Counted from the first letter of the stretch, positions 8,456-16,766 are shown. The stretch: 35,600 nt of DNA from Spartobacteria bacterium (GCA_003169695.1 PNAS01000063.1:31949-67548), one strand, 5' to 3'. Made by a program: numbers and translations. Notes: generated by a model from the sequence alone, not told the origin.

Positions 8456-9574
8456 ATGTTGCGACAAGGAACAGCGCGGAAGCCGAAAGCGGAACCGAAG
8501 CACGAAGCGTATGGTGGCCGCATCGTCCTGGTCGATCAGGAGCCATTGCGAGAGGCGGCTGCGGCCGGTTGCACGTGCGCGATGGCGCGCCTGGAACATG
8601 CGCGCGTCGGATGGCACCGTTTTGAACGCAAGGACAAGCCCGCCTTCGTTCGCTGGAGGGCGCGCGAATTCGGCGCGCTGCTCAGCACAGCAAGGGAGGT
8701 CGAGGTGCAGATTCGCGATAGCCAGGCGCTCGTGCATGAAGTCGAAATGGAAATGCGACGCGGTTTTAAGGACGCGCATAGTGCCTACCAGCGAGTGATG
8801 TTTCGGCGCGCCAATCTTTCCGCAGCGACCGAAGAAGAAACCGACGCCCCTCGAAACGGACGTGGAGGCTCGCGGAAACTCAGCGACTTCGAAAAGGAAG
8901 CGCTCTTCCAGGAATGGGTGCAACGATCGCTCGGGACGAACCCGGACAAGATGGATGACGAAGCCTACTCGACTACCTTCGAAGCTTTCAAATCGCACAT
9001 GTTCCGGAGCCCGCTGGAAGAGCCGCGACCGAGGAACACTTACCAACCAGCCTGGAAAGCGCGCATCACTCCGGAGAAGGATGAAGATGCCACGGCGCCG
9101 GTAGATGCGCGCGTGAAGGAGCTTTACCGCATTCTCGTTAGGCGATTGCATCCTGATCTGCGCGCCGATGCGAGTGCTGCCGCCTCCGCGCTTTGGCACG
9201 AGGTGCAGGAAGCCTATACAGCGAGCGATGTGGCACGCATGGAAATCCTACTCGCCCTCAGCGACATCGAATCGAACAACATGGGCACCCAGACAAGCAT
9301 CGGCCAGATGCGCGAGGTCCTGGCGGAATTGGAGCGAGCTTTGCGTGCGCTGGAGAAGAGCTTGCTGGAAGCGGAGGGGGAAGATGCCTGGAACTTCGCG
9401 CAGACCGGGCCGAATTCGGACTTGCGGCTGCGGGTTCAGCGAGAGTTAAAATCGGACCTCGCCGCGCGAACAATGCGTCTCGACGTCCTTACGAAAACCA
9501 TTGCGGCCTGGGCACAGGGTCCCATTGCCAATCGAAAGGTCATGCCCGCGCATCATCGGCAGTTCGCGTGCTGA
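8456..9574 (+). CDS. J-domain-like (DnaJ-type) protein of unknown role
   Basis: A 372-residue soluble protein. The only recognisable domain is a J-like segment around residues 218-268: VKELYRILVRRLHPDLRAD with the HPD tripeptide at 232-234, followed by ALWHEVQEAYTASD, as in helix III of J-domains. HPD is the element that stimulates Hsp70 ATPase. The segments before it (residues 60-125, helical, many charged residues) and after it (290-350) are predicted helical/coiled and unassigned; the latter resembles the usual C-terminal helix of verrucomicrobial DnaJ-like proteins. There is no zinc finger or C-terminal substrate domain of classical DnaJ. The start at 8456 has no clear ribosome-binding site. 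It is divergent from the TIR-TPR gene and followed by a hairpin terminator. Confidence 0.75.
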   Translation: MLRQGTARKPKAEPKHEAYGGRIVLVDQEPLREAAAAGCTCAMARLEHARVGWHRFERKDKPAFVRWRAREFGALLSTAREVEVQIRDSQALVHEVEMEMRRGFKDAHSAYQRVMFRRANLSAATEEETDAPRNGRGGSRKLSDFEKEALFQEWVQRSLGTNPDKMDDEAYSTTFEAFKSHMFRSPLEEPRPRNTYQPAWKARITPEKDEDATAPVDARVKELYRILVRRLHPDLRADASAAASALWHEVQEAYTASDVARMEILLALSDIESNNMGTQTSIGQMREVLAELERALRALEKSLLEAEGEDAWNFAQTGPNSDLRLRVQRELKSDLAARTMRLDVLTKTIAAWAQGPIANRKVMPAHHRQFAC

Positions 9575-9583
9575 CGGAGTGAT

Positions 9584-9615
9584 TCGCGGGGCGCCTATTG
9601 TGGCGAGTCCCGCGA
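9584..9615 (+). terminator. Probable terminator hairpin between convergent genes
   Basis: TCGCGGG (9584-9590) pairs perfectly with CCCGCGA (9609-9615), with an inner CGCC/GGCG stem, then TTTCT. It starts 10 bp after the J-domain gene stop and lies between it and the oppositely oriented exporter gene. The T-run is short, so termination efficiency is uncertain. Confidence 0.5.
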
Positions 9616-9625
9616 TTTCTCGGCG

Positions 9626-11101
9626 TCACCCGACATGCGGGAGGGTCTTACGCAGGCTGATGCTGTCGCCGTCATCGCTTTTCAATTCGCGGAAGACAAT
9701 GGCGGATAGGACGGTCAAGCTGCCCAAAACGAGGAAGGCCTTATGGACGCCGTGAATCATTTCCGGCGCGTTGCTCGAAAAACGGTTGGGAATGAAAAAC
9801 GCCGTGGCCAGCGACGCTGTCGCCACGCCGAAGCTGATCGACATCTGCTGCATCGCGCTCGCGATGGTGCTGGCACTGCTGGCCTGCGTCTCGGTGACGT
9901 CGGCGTAAGCTAGCGTGTTCATGCTCGTATATTGCAGAGAGGTGAAGAACCCAAAAACAAAAACCTGGGCGACGATGAGCCATACCGGAGTGCCGGCGCC
10001 GATGGTCGCGAACAGGACAATGAGCAGGCCGAGGATAATGGTGTTGGAAACCAATACGGTGCGGTAACCGAAGTGCCTCAGAATGCCCGGCATCGTCATC
10101 TTGAGGCTCATGGCGGCTAGCGCCTGGGGCATCATGAGGAGGCCGGATTGGATCGGCGTAAACCCAAGGCCCACCTGGTAAAGGAGCGGAAAGAGGAAGG
10201 GAATTCCACCAATCCCCAAACGAGTGAAGAAACTCCCGCTGACGGACGCACGAAAGGTCCGAATACGAAACAAGGCCAGACGGAGCAAAGGAAACTTGGT
10301 CTGGGTCGCCCTTAATCCATAAGCGGTCAGCGAGGCGGCGGAAACTAGCAGCAAACCCAGCATGGCGCGTCCGCTCAATGTGTGCTCACCAAAAATTTCC
10401 AGCACATAAGAGAGCAGCGCGATGCCGCAGCCGAACAGGATGAGTCCGATGAAATCGAGGGGATGGGAATGTTCTTCGCGATAGTCCGGGAGATGCCGAT
10501 AGACCAGATACAAACCGAGTAGGCCAATGGGCAGGTTGACGAAAAAAATGACTCGCCAATGAAAATACCCAACAATAAGGCCACCGGCGATGGGCCCGAG
10601 CATGGGGCCGATCAGCCCGGGGATGGCCACGAAGCTCATGGCGCGGATGAGTTCCGACCTGGCGAACGTCCGCACCATGGTGAGCCGGCCCACGGGCATC
10701 ATCATGGCTCCGCCGAAGCCTTGCAGGATGCGGCATGCGACGAGGACGTGGATGTTACTCGAAATGCCGCAGAGGAACGACCCCAGAGTGAAGAGGCCAA
10801 TCGCGGACGAGAACACCCGGCGCGTGCCGAAGCGATCAGCCATCCAGCCGCTGATCGGAATAAACAGCGCCAGGCTCAAGGTGTAACTCGAGAGCACAGC
10901 CTTCATGCTGAGCGGGGCGACGGCGAGTGCCTTCGCGATGGCGGGGACTGCCGTGTTTAGAATCGTCGTATCAACCGATTCCATGAAGAATGCGACGGCG
11001 ACGAGCCACGGTAACAATCGTTTCACAGACGTGCCTGCCGCCGCGGGAGGCGCGGAGACCGCGCTGGAGTTAGCCTGATTCATTCTTGTGACAGATGCCA
11101 T
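9626..11101 (-). CDS. MFS transporter, DHA2 family (EmrB/MdtD-like drug:H+ antiporter)
   Basis: A 491-residue membrane protein with about 14 hydrophobic helices, the number usual for DHA2 exporters. Diagnostic MFS motifs are visible: motif D1-like VDTTILNTAVPAI in helix 1, motif A GWMADRFGTRR in loop 2-3, motif B-like RILQGFGGAMMMP and motif C GLIGPMLGPIAGG in helix 5. These predict proton-driven export of hydrophobic or cationic drugs across the inner membrane; the substrate is unknown, and no membrane-fusion or outer-membrane partner gene is adjacent. The ATG at 11101 is preceded by AAGAGG five bases upstream, which supports this start over the second Met. Divergent from gntK, with a ~290-bp shared upstream region. 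Confidence 0.9.
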   Translation of the reverse strand: MASVTRMNQANSSAVSAPPAAAGTSVKRLLPWLVAVAFFMESVDTTILNTAVPAIAKALAVAPLSMKAVLSSYTLSLALFIPISGWMADRFGTRRVFSSAIGLFTLGSFLCGISSNIHVLVACRILQGFGGAMMMPVGRLTMVRTFARSELIRAMSFVAIPGLIGPMLGPIAGGLIVGYFHWRVIFFVNLPIGLLGLYLVYRHLPDYREEHSHPLDFIGLILFGCGIALLSYVLEIFGEHTLSGRAMLGLLLVSAASLTAYGLRATQTKFPLLRLALFRIRTFRASVSGSFFTRLGIGGIPFLFPLLYQVGLGFTPIQSGLLMMPQALAAMSLKMTMPGILRHFGYRTVLVSNTIILGLLIVLFATIGAGTPVWLIVAQVFVFGFFTSLQYTSMNTLAYADVTETQASSASTIASAMQQMSISFGVATASLATAFFIPNRFSSNAPEMIHGVHKAFLVLGSLTVLSAIVFRELKSDDGDSISLRKTLPHVG

Positions 11102-11394
11102 CGGACCTCTTATTAAGCTTGTCCATATTCAAGCGGTTAGCTGTCTTCCATTTCAAGTCCGGGAGTGTGGCGATGGGGAAGACGACCGCATCAAGATAAC
11201 CGGTCGCTGATTTTAGGGTGAATGAGTGACGGGTGGAGAACGACGAAGGGAATTGGGAGTTACGAAGTGGGGAGACTGACGTAGAATTTGCTGCGGGCAA
11301 AAGCCTGAGCTCGCATTGGCCAGTCGTGGCTGATCTCGTAGGGCGTTAGCGATCTCGCATCTTTGGCGTACGGTTTCTTTCTTGGAGGGGAAAC

Positions 11395-11904
11395 ATGGTA
11401 GCAATCATCTTCGGTGTTTCTGGTGCGGGCAAGACCGTGATCGGCCAACTGCTCGCGCAAGAAGTCGGCTGGCCTTTCTATGATGCCGACGATTTCCATG
11501 CACCGGGTAATATCGAGAAAATGCGCCGGGGCATTCCGTTAACCGATGAAGATAGAGGGCCTTGGCTGGAGAACTTGCGCGAGTTGATCGAGCGCTGTCT
11601 GGCGTCGGGAGAAGACGCTGTTCTGGCTTGTTCGGCGCTAAAGGAAGCATACCGCTGGTATCTCCGAGTAAATGCTGAAGTGAAGCTGGTGTATCTTCGG
11701 GGAGATTACGCGCTCATTGCCGACCAACTTCGGAAAAGGCGCGGACACTTTATGAATCCGGCGTTGCTGCAGACTCAGTTTGCTGATTTAGAAGAACCGC
11801 AACCAACGGAGGCTGCGATAGTGATCGAGTTGGGCCGGCGTCCGCGCGAACTCGTGCAAGAGATCAGGAGTAAGCTGCGTTGGCGCTCGGCAGGACGCAA
11901 TTAG
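11395..11904 (+). CDS. gntK: Gluconokinase
   Basis: A 169-residue P-loop kinase. Walker A is GVSGAGKT (residues 7-14); YDADDFHAPGNIEKMRRGIPLTD is the gluconate-kinase substrate/lid region and RRGHFMNPALLQTQFADLE is the family's hallmark C-terminal stretch. Length and motifs match GntK-type gluconokinase, which phosphorylates D-gluconate to 6-phosphogluconate for the pentose phosphate or Entner-Doudoroff routes. The start has a strong GGAGGGG ribosome-binding site eight bases upstream. No gluconate transporter or regulator is next to it, so it is likely a stand-alone gene. Confidence 0.93.
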   Translation: MVAIIFGVSGAGKTVIGQLLAQEVGWPFYDADDFHAPGNIEKMRRGIPLTDEDRGPWLENLRELIERCLASGEDAVLACSALKEAYRWYLRVNAEVKLVYLRGDYALIADQLRKRRGHFMNPALLQTQFADLEEPQPTEAAIVIELGRRPRELVQEIRSKLRWRSAGRN

Positions 11905-12053
11905 ACCAGTCGATAAGGCGGTTGATTCATGCAGTCGGGCCGCTGAGACCGTTCAACGCAGAATGCAGCCGAATCCTGCGTTGCCGGTCCGAGCCGGACT
12001 GGCATCAGAATCGACGTCGCTGCAGGTGGAAGAGTGAAGGAGAGCTGAAGAGT

Positions 12054-12659
12054 TCATTGTTCAGAGTTGAGAGTTGGATCGCGCCGGACTTGCCTGGCAT
12101 CGGCGCCGAGTTCCGCGTGTCGCGGACACGTCACCAGGTGATCGTTGACCATACCTGTCGCTTGCATCAACGCGTAGCAGATTGTCGAGCCCACAAACTT
12201 GAATCCCCGCTGCCGCAGATCGCCGCTCATCGCGTCGGATTGAGCCGTGCGCGTGGGTACCTCCGCCATGCTCCGCCAGCGATTATGCCTTGGCTTGCCT
12301 CCGACAAAACCCCACAGATAAACGTCGAAGCTCTCCAGCTCTTCCTGCAACGCGAGAAACGCCTTTGCGTTCTCGATCGTGGCCGCGATCTTCAGCCGGT
12401 TCCGCACGATCCCGGCGTCGCCGAGCAGCCGCTTCACAGCGCGCGCACCGTAACGGGCGATTTTCTCCGCGCGGAATTCATGGAACGCCTTCCGATAGTT
12501 TTCCCGTTTCTTCAGAATAGTGATCCAGCTCAGGCCCGCCTGGGCGCCTTCGAGGATCAGGAACTCGAAGAGCATCCGATCATCGTGCAGAGGAACGCCC
12601 CATTCCTCATCATGATAGGCGACGGCCGGTTCAGTAGTAGCCCAGGGACAACGTGGCAC
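12054..12659 (-). CDS. tag: DNA-3-methyladenine glycosylase I
   Basis: A 201-residue protein with the full Tag signature: MPRCPWA at the N-terminus, YHDEEWGVP, DDRMLFEFLILEGAQAGLSW and the C-terminal DHLVTCPRH. Zinc-snap ligands equivalent to the E. coli enzyme are present (C4, H16, H174, C178), as are the base-pocket residues E37 and W45. It removes 3-methyladenine from alkylated DNA to start base-excision repair. The last ~10 residues (RRDPTLNSEQ) look like read-through into non-conserved DNA. No alkylation-response partner (ada, alkA) lies alongside. Upstream 12660-13029 holds no intact gene. Confidence 0.95.
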   Translation of the reverse strand: MPRCPWATTEPAVAYHDEEWGVPLHDDRMLFEFLILEGAQAGLSWITILKKRENYRKAFHEFRAEKIARYGARAVKRLLGDAGIVRNRLKIAATIENAKAFLALQEELESFDVYLWGFVGGKPRHNRWRSMAEVPTRTAQSDAMSGDLRQRGFKFVGSTICYALMQATGMVNDHLVTCPRHAELGADARQVRRDPTLNSEQ

Positions 12660-12855
12660 CCGACGAGCATGCGCGATCGCAGCCGCAGCTCAACAGCAAA
12701 TTAGCCCGCGTGATTGGAGGCGTGAAGCAACCCAGGAAGGCTGACACTACGGTTAAAGAAAGAGCTGCGCGGCCATTCTCAGGCTCTGTGAAATTGAGCT
12801 GGGGTAAACCGAAGTTTCGCACGGCCAGGGATCGACCCGCTTAACATGGGAGGAG

Positions 12856-13022
12856 TTTTCTGGCCGATTCAAACAACACTTTGACGATCCGGCTTTCGAT
12901 GTGGCGAAACCGGAGATCGAGAAACGCCGCACGCACCTTGATGAAAGCCGTGATGGAAATGTGGGGCGGTCGCCGTGGGCCAGGCTCGAGTATTGAGGAA
13001 CCGAGGCCGATAAGGTCATCGG
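12856..13022 (+). pseudogene. Possible decayed coding remnant
   Basis: In the 370-bp gap between tag and the DUF5069 gene, one forward frame reads FSGRFKQHFDDPAFDVAKP, then EIEKRRTHLDES, WARLEY, an in-frame TGA, then GTEADKVIG before the stop. It looks protein-like in composition but has no start codon and contains an internal stop. I cannot assign the family. The remaining part of the gap (12660-12850) shows nothing I can name. Confidence 0.25.
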
Positions 13023-13029
13023 CTAGCGC

Positions 13030-13491
13030 TTACGCTTTGCCGCCAAAGGTGACGTGATCGTCGAGGTCGAGGTAATCGAACCAGGTTTTCGCATCTTCTC
13101 GGGTCTTGCTCAAATCGCCGACACGCTTAGTGAAAAACTCCAGAGTTTCGACGTCGCCGTCCGGGCCGCGCTCGTTGAGGTAGGCGCTCCACTGTTGGAT
13201 CTCCCACGGGGTGCGTTTGTTCGGAGCGTTTTCTTCAATCCACGCCAGCATCTCGCCGTCACCTTTTCCGGTCGCGAGCTCGGTCTTCAACGCCTCCGCC
13301 GTGATCCCGGTAAAACGGAACCAATGATGATCCATCGGGTTGTTGTATTTGTATTCGCCTGCTGTGCTCGAGTGTTCGGCGCGTCCTTTATCGAGAATGC
13401 GGGCGAGCATCACGTAGCCGCCGAGGCGCACCCGTGGACTGCGTGGCGGACGTTGCGTGAGGTTCGGCGCATGACTTAAAGTTGCATTCAT
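13030..13491 (-). CDS. DUF5069 domain-containing protein
   Basis: A 153-residue soluble protein. The N-terminus LTQRPPRSPRVRLGGYVMLARILDKGRAE and the C-terminal ...GDLSKTREDAKTWFDYLDLDDHVTF are typical of the DUF5069 family, found mainly in Verrucomicrobia, Planctomycetes and Acidobacteria; its function is unknown. There is no signal peptide, membrane segment or recognised catalytic motif. The ATG at 13491 is the natural start. It is divergent from the lipoprotein gene at 13667, sharing a 175-bp upstream region. Confidence 0.85.
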   Translation of the reverse strand: MNATLSHAPNLTQRPPRSPRVRLGGYVMLARILDKGRAEHSSTAGEYKYNNPMDHHWFRFTGITAEALKTELATGKGDGEMLAWIEENAPNKRTPWEIQQWSAYLNERGPDGDVETLEFFTKRVGDLSKTREDAKTWFDYLDLDDHVTFGGKA

Positions 13492-13650
13492 GGGGTAACA
13501 TATCAGCGCTGAGCTTCATCTACAAACAAGGTGTAGTCTGCTTCAGTGGGGAACGAACTCTAGCGGGCTGACCTCCTGCTTGTTCGCGGCCTTTCCCACA
13601 TGATTGGCGCGCAAGACCTCTCAATGATAGACAAACTCTCGCCGCTGCGG

Positions 13651-13673
13651 CGTTCATTGGTGAACAATGAACG
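13651..13673 (+). promoter_or_regulatory. Perfect 9-bp inverted repeat covering the start codon of the lipoprotein gene
   Basis: CGTTCATTG (13651-13659) and CAATGAACG (13665-13673) are exact reverse complements with a five-base loop. The ATG at 13667-13669 lies in the second arm. In RNA this would bury the start codon; in DNA it could be an operator. Confidence 0.45.
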
Positions 13674-14428
13674 TTACATCTTTCCCTGGCTGTAAGTCAC
13701 TGGCTGTTCTTACGGTCGCTGCCGTGCTGGTCGCGTGTCATCATTCGCCCAGAACTGTCGACGAAGTAATCGACCGAAACACTCAGGCCATGGGTGGCGA
13801 AAGGGCAATCGAAGCGGTGCAGTCCATCGCGGTGGAGCTGCACATTGTCGATCCTGGTTTCACGGTGGACGGAACGTATCGCGCCGCTCGGCCCGGCAGG
13901 ATGCGCATCGATGTAAAGATTGAGGGCAAACACGCCTTCACGGAAGCATTCGACGGCGAACGCGGCTGGCAATGGAAAGGCGAAGGCACGACAACGGTCG
14001 ATGAGTCGGCGAAGGCGACGGCGGCCTTGCGACATGGCATCGAGCTGCCGGGCCATCTGTATGGGCTGCATGAGTTACGGCAACGCGGCAATCGCATTGA
14101 TCTGGTTGGCCGGGAGAAGATCGAGGGCATCGGCTACTATGCGCTGCGAGTCACGTTGAACGATGGCTACACGACAACGCTCTATCTTGACCCGAAATCA
14201 TGGCTGATCACTCGTCGTCGCGATGTGCGTCCCCTGCACGTCGATATCGATCCGACCCCTACGACCATTGAGCAGTGCATGTCCGACTTCCGCCAGGTCG
14301 CAGGTGTTTGGTTCTCTTTTGCAAACACAGAGACCGATCTTACGACCGGAAAATTGCTGGAGACGACGACGATGGGAGCGATCACCGTTAATCCAAAGAT
14401 CGACGCGGAAATCTTCCGGACGCTGTAG
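13667..14428 (+). CDS. LolA-like outer-membrane lipoprotein-sorting family lipoprotein
   Basis: A 253-residue protein with a lipoprotein signal: basic N-terminus, hydrophobic core and lipobox LVAC with Cys24 as the acylation site. The mature part begins TVDEVIDRNTQAMGGERAIEAVQSI, the opening helix of the LolA/LppX-like fold often annotated 'outer membrane lipoprotein-sorting protein', and later has GYTTTLYLDPKSWLITRRR and GVWFSFANTETD, strands of the same open barrel. Such proteins may carry or bind lipids in the periplasm; the exact role is unknown. The fold assignment is by pattern only. It appears monocistronic. Confidence 0.72.
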   Translation: MNVTSFPGCKSLAVLTVAAVLVACHHSPRTVDEVIDRNTQAMGGERAIEAVQSIAVELHIVDPGFTVDGTYRAARPGRMRIDVKIEGKHAFTEAFDGERGWQWKGEGTTTVDESAKATAALRHGIELPGHLYGLHELRQRGNRIDLVGREKIEGIGYYALRVTLNDGYTTTLYLDPKSWLITRRRDVRPLHVDIDPTPTTIEQCMSDFRQVAGVWFSFANTETDLTTGKLLETTTMGAITVNPKIDAEIFRTL

Positions 14429-14510
14429 GATCCGACGGCATTAAACGTGGCGAACTTTCCTTCGCCTTGAACGGGCTCCGCCGTGGCGAGCGCTCACTTG
14501 TCTCGCCGTA

Positions 14511-14526
14511 GGTCGCCGCGGCGACC
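14511..14526. repeat. 16-bp perfect palindrome (REP-like), with a second imperfect one at ~14560-14580
   Basis: GGTCGCCGCGGCGACC is a perfect palindrome in the 157-bp gap between the convergent lipoprotein and secreted-protein genes. Nearby CGGCGGTCCACCG (14561-14573) is nearly self-complementary. Both look like members of short intergenic palindromic families; neither has a T-run typical of a terminator. Confidence 0.5.
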
Positions 14527-14585
14527 GAAGGAGGGACATCCAATTCAGAAGGTGATGTAATCGGCGGTCCACCGCTACAGTGGCG

Positions 14586-15158
14586 TTAATCCTCGTCGGG
14601 CTTGGGGAGGGGAGATGTGACGGTGATGTGCGTGATTTTCTCTTCGGGGGCGCGCGTGGCTTCCAGACGCACTTCTTGTCGCGCATCATCTTGCGTCTTC
14701 AAATAAATGATTACGGTCTTCGTGTCGTTGAAGCTGTTATTACTCCGGCCGCGGCTGATCCCTTCAAGTTTCGCCGCTTCCCAGGCGTCGCCCAACTCCG
14801 CTGGCGTGAGCGGGGACGTGCCGGCGAGGACAATGTGCACCTGTTCGGACATGATCTTTTTCGTGGCTGGACCGGCCGGCGTGAACTGCGGAATCTTCGG
14901 CATCCAGGCGGGCAAAGCGACTGGGCCCGGCGCATCGAGCTGTTTTTTCAGGGCCGCTTTCTCCTTCGCCTCATCCTGTTCGATCTCGGCAAGCTGCGGC
15001 TTTATATCGGCTACCTTAATGTTCATCTTTTTCGATTGCTCCTCGGCTTCCTTGAGAGCTTTGGCTAGGTCCGGGTCAGACTCCTGGGCGTTTGCCAAGG
15101 GCGCGAGAATGAGCGCAACAGACAGAAAAAGCGTAATCGGCACGAAGTTCGATTTCAT
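14586..15158 (-). CDS. Secreted protein of unknown function
   Basis: A 190-residue protein when started at the ATG at 15158. This start gives a clean Sec signal peptide (MKSNF, a hydrophobic core VPITLFLSVALILAPL, then ANA-QE cleavage). The mature part has an acidic/basic helical stretch (DLAKALKEAEEQSKKMNIK... EQDEAKEKAALKKQ), a proline-rich turn and a C-terminal alpha/beta region ending KPDED. It is predicted periplasmic. A longer frame reaches 15254, but its extra residues are encoded by a 7-bp tandem repeat and an unconserved leader, so I reject that start. No known domain was recognised. Confidence 0.65.
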   Translation of the reverse strand: MKSNFVPITLFLSVALILAPLANAQESDPDLAKALKEAEEQSKKMNIKVADIKPQLAEIEQDEAKEKAALKKQLDAPGPVALPAWMPKIPQFTPAGPATKKIMSEQVHIVLAGTSPLTPAELGDAWEAAKLEGISRGRSNNSFNDTKTVIIYLKTQDDARQEVRLEATRAPEEKITHITVTSPLPKPDED

Positions 15159-15202
15159 GGTGAGAGAATTAATCATTTGGCAAAAAGATGCCAGCACGTC
15201 TT

Positions 15203-15237
15203 CCGAACTCCGAACTCCGAATGTCGAATGTCGAATG
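15203..15237. repeat. Heptanucleotide tandem repeat, five units
   Basis: CCGAACT, CCGAACT, CCGAATG, TCGAATG, TCGAATG: five consecutive 7-bp units of consensus YCGAAYK. It sits upstream of the secreted-protein gene and could vary in copy number, changing promoter spacing. Confidence 0.75.
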
Positions 15238-15342
15238 CGGCGTTGAAAGGACATATCCGAAAGCTCTCGTGAGTCGATAAGGCTGGAGGAGTGACAGCGC
15301 TGGTGGTAGTCAGGCAGCAGCGCGTTAAGAAGAATTGAAAAT

Positions 15343-15996
15343 ATGTTCGTCGGACATTACAGCGTGGCCTTTGCGGTTAAGAGCGAGCAGAACAAGATTC
15401 CGCTGTGGGTCCTTTTCGTTGCGGTGCAGCTGTTGGATTTCGTTTGGGCACCATTCGTTCTGCTGGGAATCGAGAAGGTGCGAATGGTGCCGGGGATCAC
15501 GGCGACAAATTCGCTTGATCTCTATTACATGCCTTACACGCACAGCCTCGCCGGTGCGCTGTTCTGGTCCGGCCTTGCCGCGCTCGTCTACAAAGTCGCG
15601 TCGGGCACAAAGGCTTCACGCGCAGCAGCGTTGATCGTCGCCTTTGCCGTCTTTTCCCATTGGATCCTGGATTTGATTGTTCATCGTCCTGATCTCGCCA
15701 TCTACGATGACACTTTGAAAGTCGGTTTTGGTCTTTGGAATGACCGGGGTTTGGAATTTGGTCTGGAGATTGCAATCCTCGTCGGTGGCATCCTCCTTTA
15801 TCTCAAAAGAAACAATTCAGTCGCGCGTAAGGCCGGCATCGTCGCGTTCGGCGCCGTGTTGATTCTGATCCAAGCCGGGAACACTTTTGTCAGCCGGCCA
15901 GTTTCTTCTGATCGAGCATTCGCAATCACGGCGCTGATCTTCTATACGCTGTTTGCCGCCATTGCGTTCTTGCTGGAAAGGCAACGAAAATTGTAA
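15343..15996 (+). CDS. Membrane protein, putative membrane-bound metal-dependent hydrolase-like
   Basis: A 217-residue protein with about six hydrophobic helices and a set of His/Asp residues placed like those of YdjM/DUF457-type membrane-associated putative metal-dependent hydrolases: H5 in GHYSVAF, D32 in QLLDFVW, H67 in PYTHSL, and H106/D110/H114 in FSHWILDLIVH. These could bind zinc at the membrane face. The substrate is unknown. The ATG at 15343 gives the His near the N-terminus expected for the family; no clear ribosome-binding site precedes it. It is convergent with mntR. The ~250 bp after it (15997-16245) contain only a hairpin. Confidence 0.65.
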   Translation: MFVGHYSVAFAVKSEQNKIPLWVLFVAVQLLDFVWAPFVLLGIEKVRMVPGITATNSLDLYYMPYTHSLAGALFWSGLAALVYKVASGTKASRAAALIVAFAVFSHWILDLIVHRPDLAIYDDTLKVGFGLWNDRGLEFGLEIAILVGGILLYLKRNNSVARKAGIVAFGAVLILIQAGNTFVSRPVSSDRAFAITALIFYTLFAAIAFLLERQRKL

Positions 15997-16219
15997 GGCG
16001 ACCATTTCAGCCGCCGTTCGGTGGCAATCGCCCAAAGGCAACGCCAACATCTCTGCAGAAGAAATCCGAAGTAAAAGGGACTTGCAGAAAACGTCCAACT
16101 CCGAAGGCTTTCGCGAACAGGCCTTCCCGGTCGACTGCACTCGAACGGGCGTTGAAGGACAAGATCGACCAGGTGGTGGACCCCGGCCGTGGTCTCTCAG
16201 CACGCCACGTTCAAGGAAA

Positions 16220-16237
16220 GGCGTTTTCCGAAACGCC
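16220..16237 (-). terminator. Hairpin downstream of mntR
   Basis: GGCGTTT (16220-16226) and AAACGCC (16231-16237) form a 7-bp stem with a four-base loop, eight bases past the mntR stop. On the minus strand the stem is followed by TTTCCTT, a weak T-run. The same arms recur in the palindromic element between atpA and atpG, so it may instead be a REP-like unit. Confidence 0.4.
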
Positions 16238-16245
16238 CTGGACGG

Positions 16246-16674
16246 TTAGGAAACCGCCCCTCTTTGTTTGCTCAATCGCGCGAGCAGCGCCGGCCGGCGC
16301 TTGAGCTGAGCGGTCAGCGCCTCGATTGCTCGCAAAGTGGAAGGGCTGATGTGGTGTTCCATGCCTTCGACGTCATGCTCGATCACTCGTTCGTCGAGGC
16401 CGAGGAGCTTGAGGAAATCCGTCAGGAGTTGGTGTCGCCGGGCAATATTGCGGGCGAGCGTTTCGCCGGCAGTGGTCAGGACCATGCCGCGATACTTTTC
16501 GTATTTGAGAAGCGCTTCGGCATCGAGACGTTGCACCATGTTGGTAACGCTCGCCTGCGAGATTCCCAGGCTCGTCGCGATATCGACCACGCGCGCGTAG
16601 CCTTTGGTGTTGATCAGTTCGAGGATGCGCTCCAGGTAATCCTCCACCGCGGCGGAGCTGCGCGAGGCGTTCAT
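16246..16674 (-). CDS. mntR: Manganese-responsive DtxR-family regulator MntR
   Basis: A 142-residue protein from the ATG at 16674, the same length as Bacillus subtilis MntR and aligning with it at a constant offset of four. All six Mn ligands of that protein are conserved: D12, E15, H81, E103, E106 and H107. The winged helix-turn-helix is VVDIATSLGISQASVTNMVQRL, and KYEKYRGMVLTTAG forms the wing. It lacks the SH3-like third domain of iron-sensing DtxR/IdeR. With Mn bound it should repress the divergent mntH gene. A longer frame to 16725 would extend into the promoter region and has no family resemblance, so 16674 is preferred. Confidence 0.93.
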   Translation of the reverse strand: MNASRSSAAVEDYLERILELINTKGYARVVDIATSLGISQASVTNMVQRLDAEALLKYEKYRGMVLTTAGETLARNIARRHQLLTDFLKLLGLDERVIEHDVEGMEHHISPSTLRAIEALTAQLKRRPALLARLSKQRGAVS

Positions 16675-16739
16675 TTTAGCGGGCACGTCGACAAGAACGG
16701 GCCGAGCGCATATTCGGTCAAACAAAAAATCATTTTCGG

Positions 16740-16765
16740 TTGACAGGTTAATAGTAAAAGATAAT
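16740..16765 (+). promoter_or_regulatory. Candidate mntH promoter
   Basis: TTGACA (16740-16745) is a perfect -35 box. A -10-like GATAAT lies at 16760-16765, giving a short 14-bp spacer; AATTAA at 16763-16768 is the alternative with a 17-bp spacer. Transcription would start within or just before the palindrome that covers the first ATG of mntH. Confidence 0.5.
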
Positions 16766-16766
16766 T

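Noticed and set aside
8393..9199. 268-codon minus-strand frame opposite the J-domain-like gene
   Set aside because: Shadow; the plus-strand frame contains the HPD J-motif.
9258..9473. Possible small Ser/Pro/Arg-rich protein on the minus strand
   Set aside because: Shadow of the J-domain-like gene; composition reflects GC-rich antisense.
12653..12844. Short frames on both strands between tag and the DUF5069 gene
   Set aside because: No ribosome-binding site, no domain and overlapping frames; not supportable as genes.
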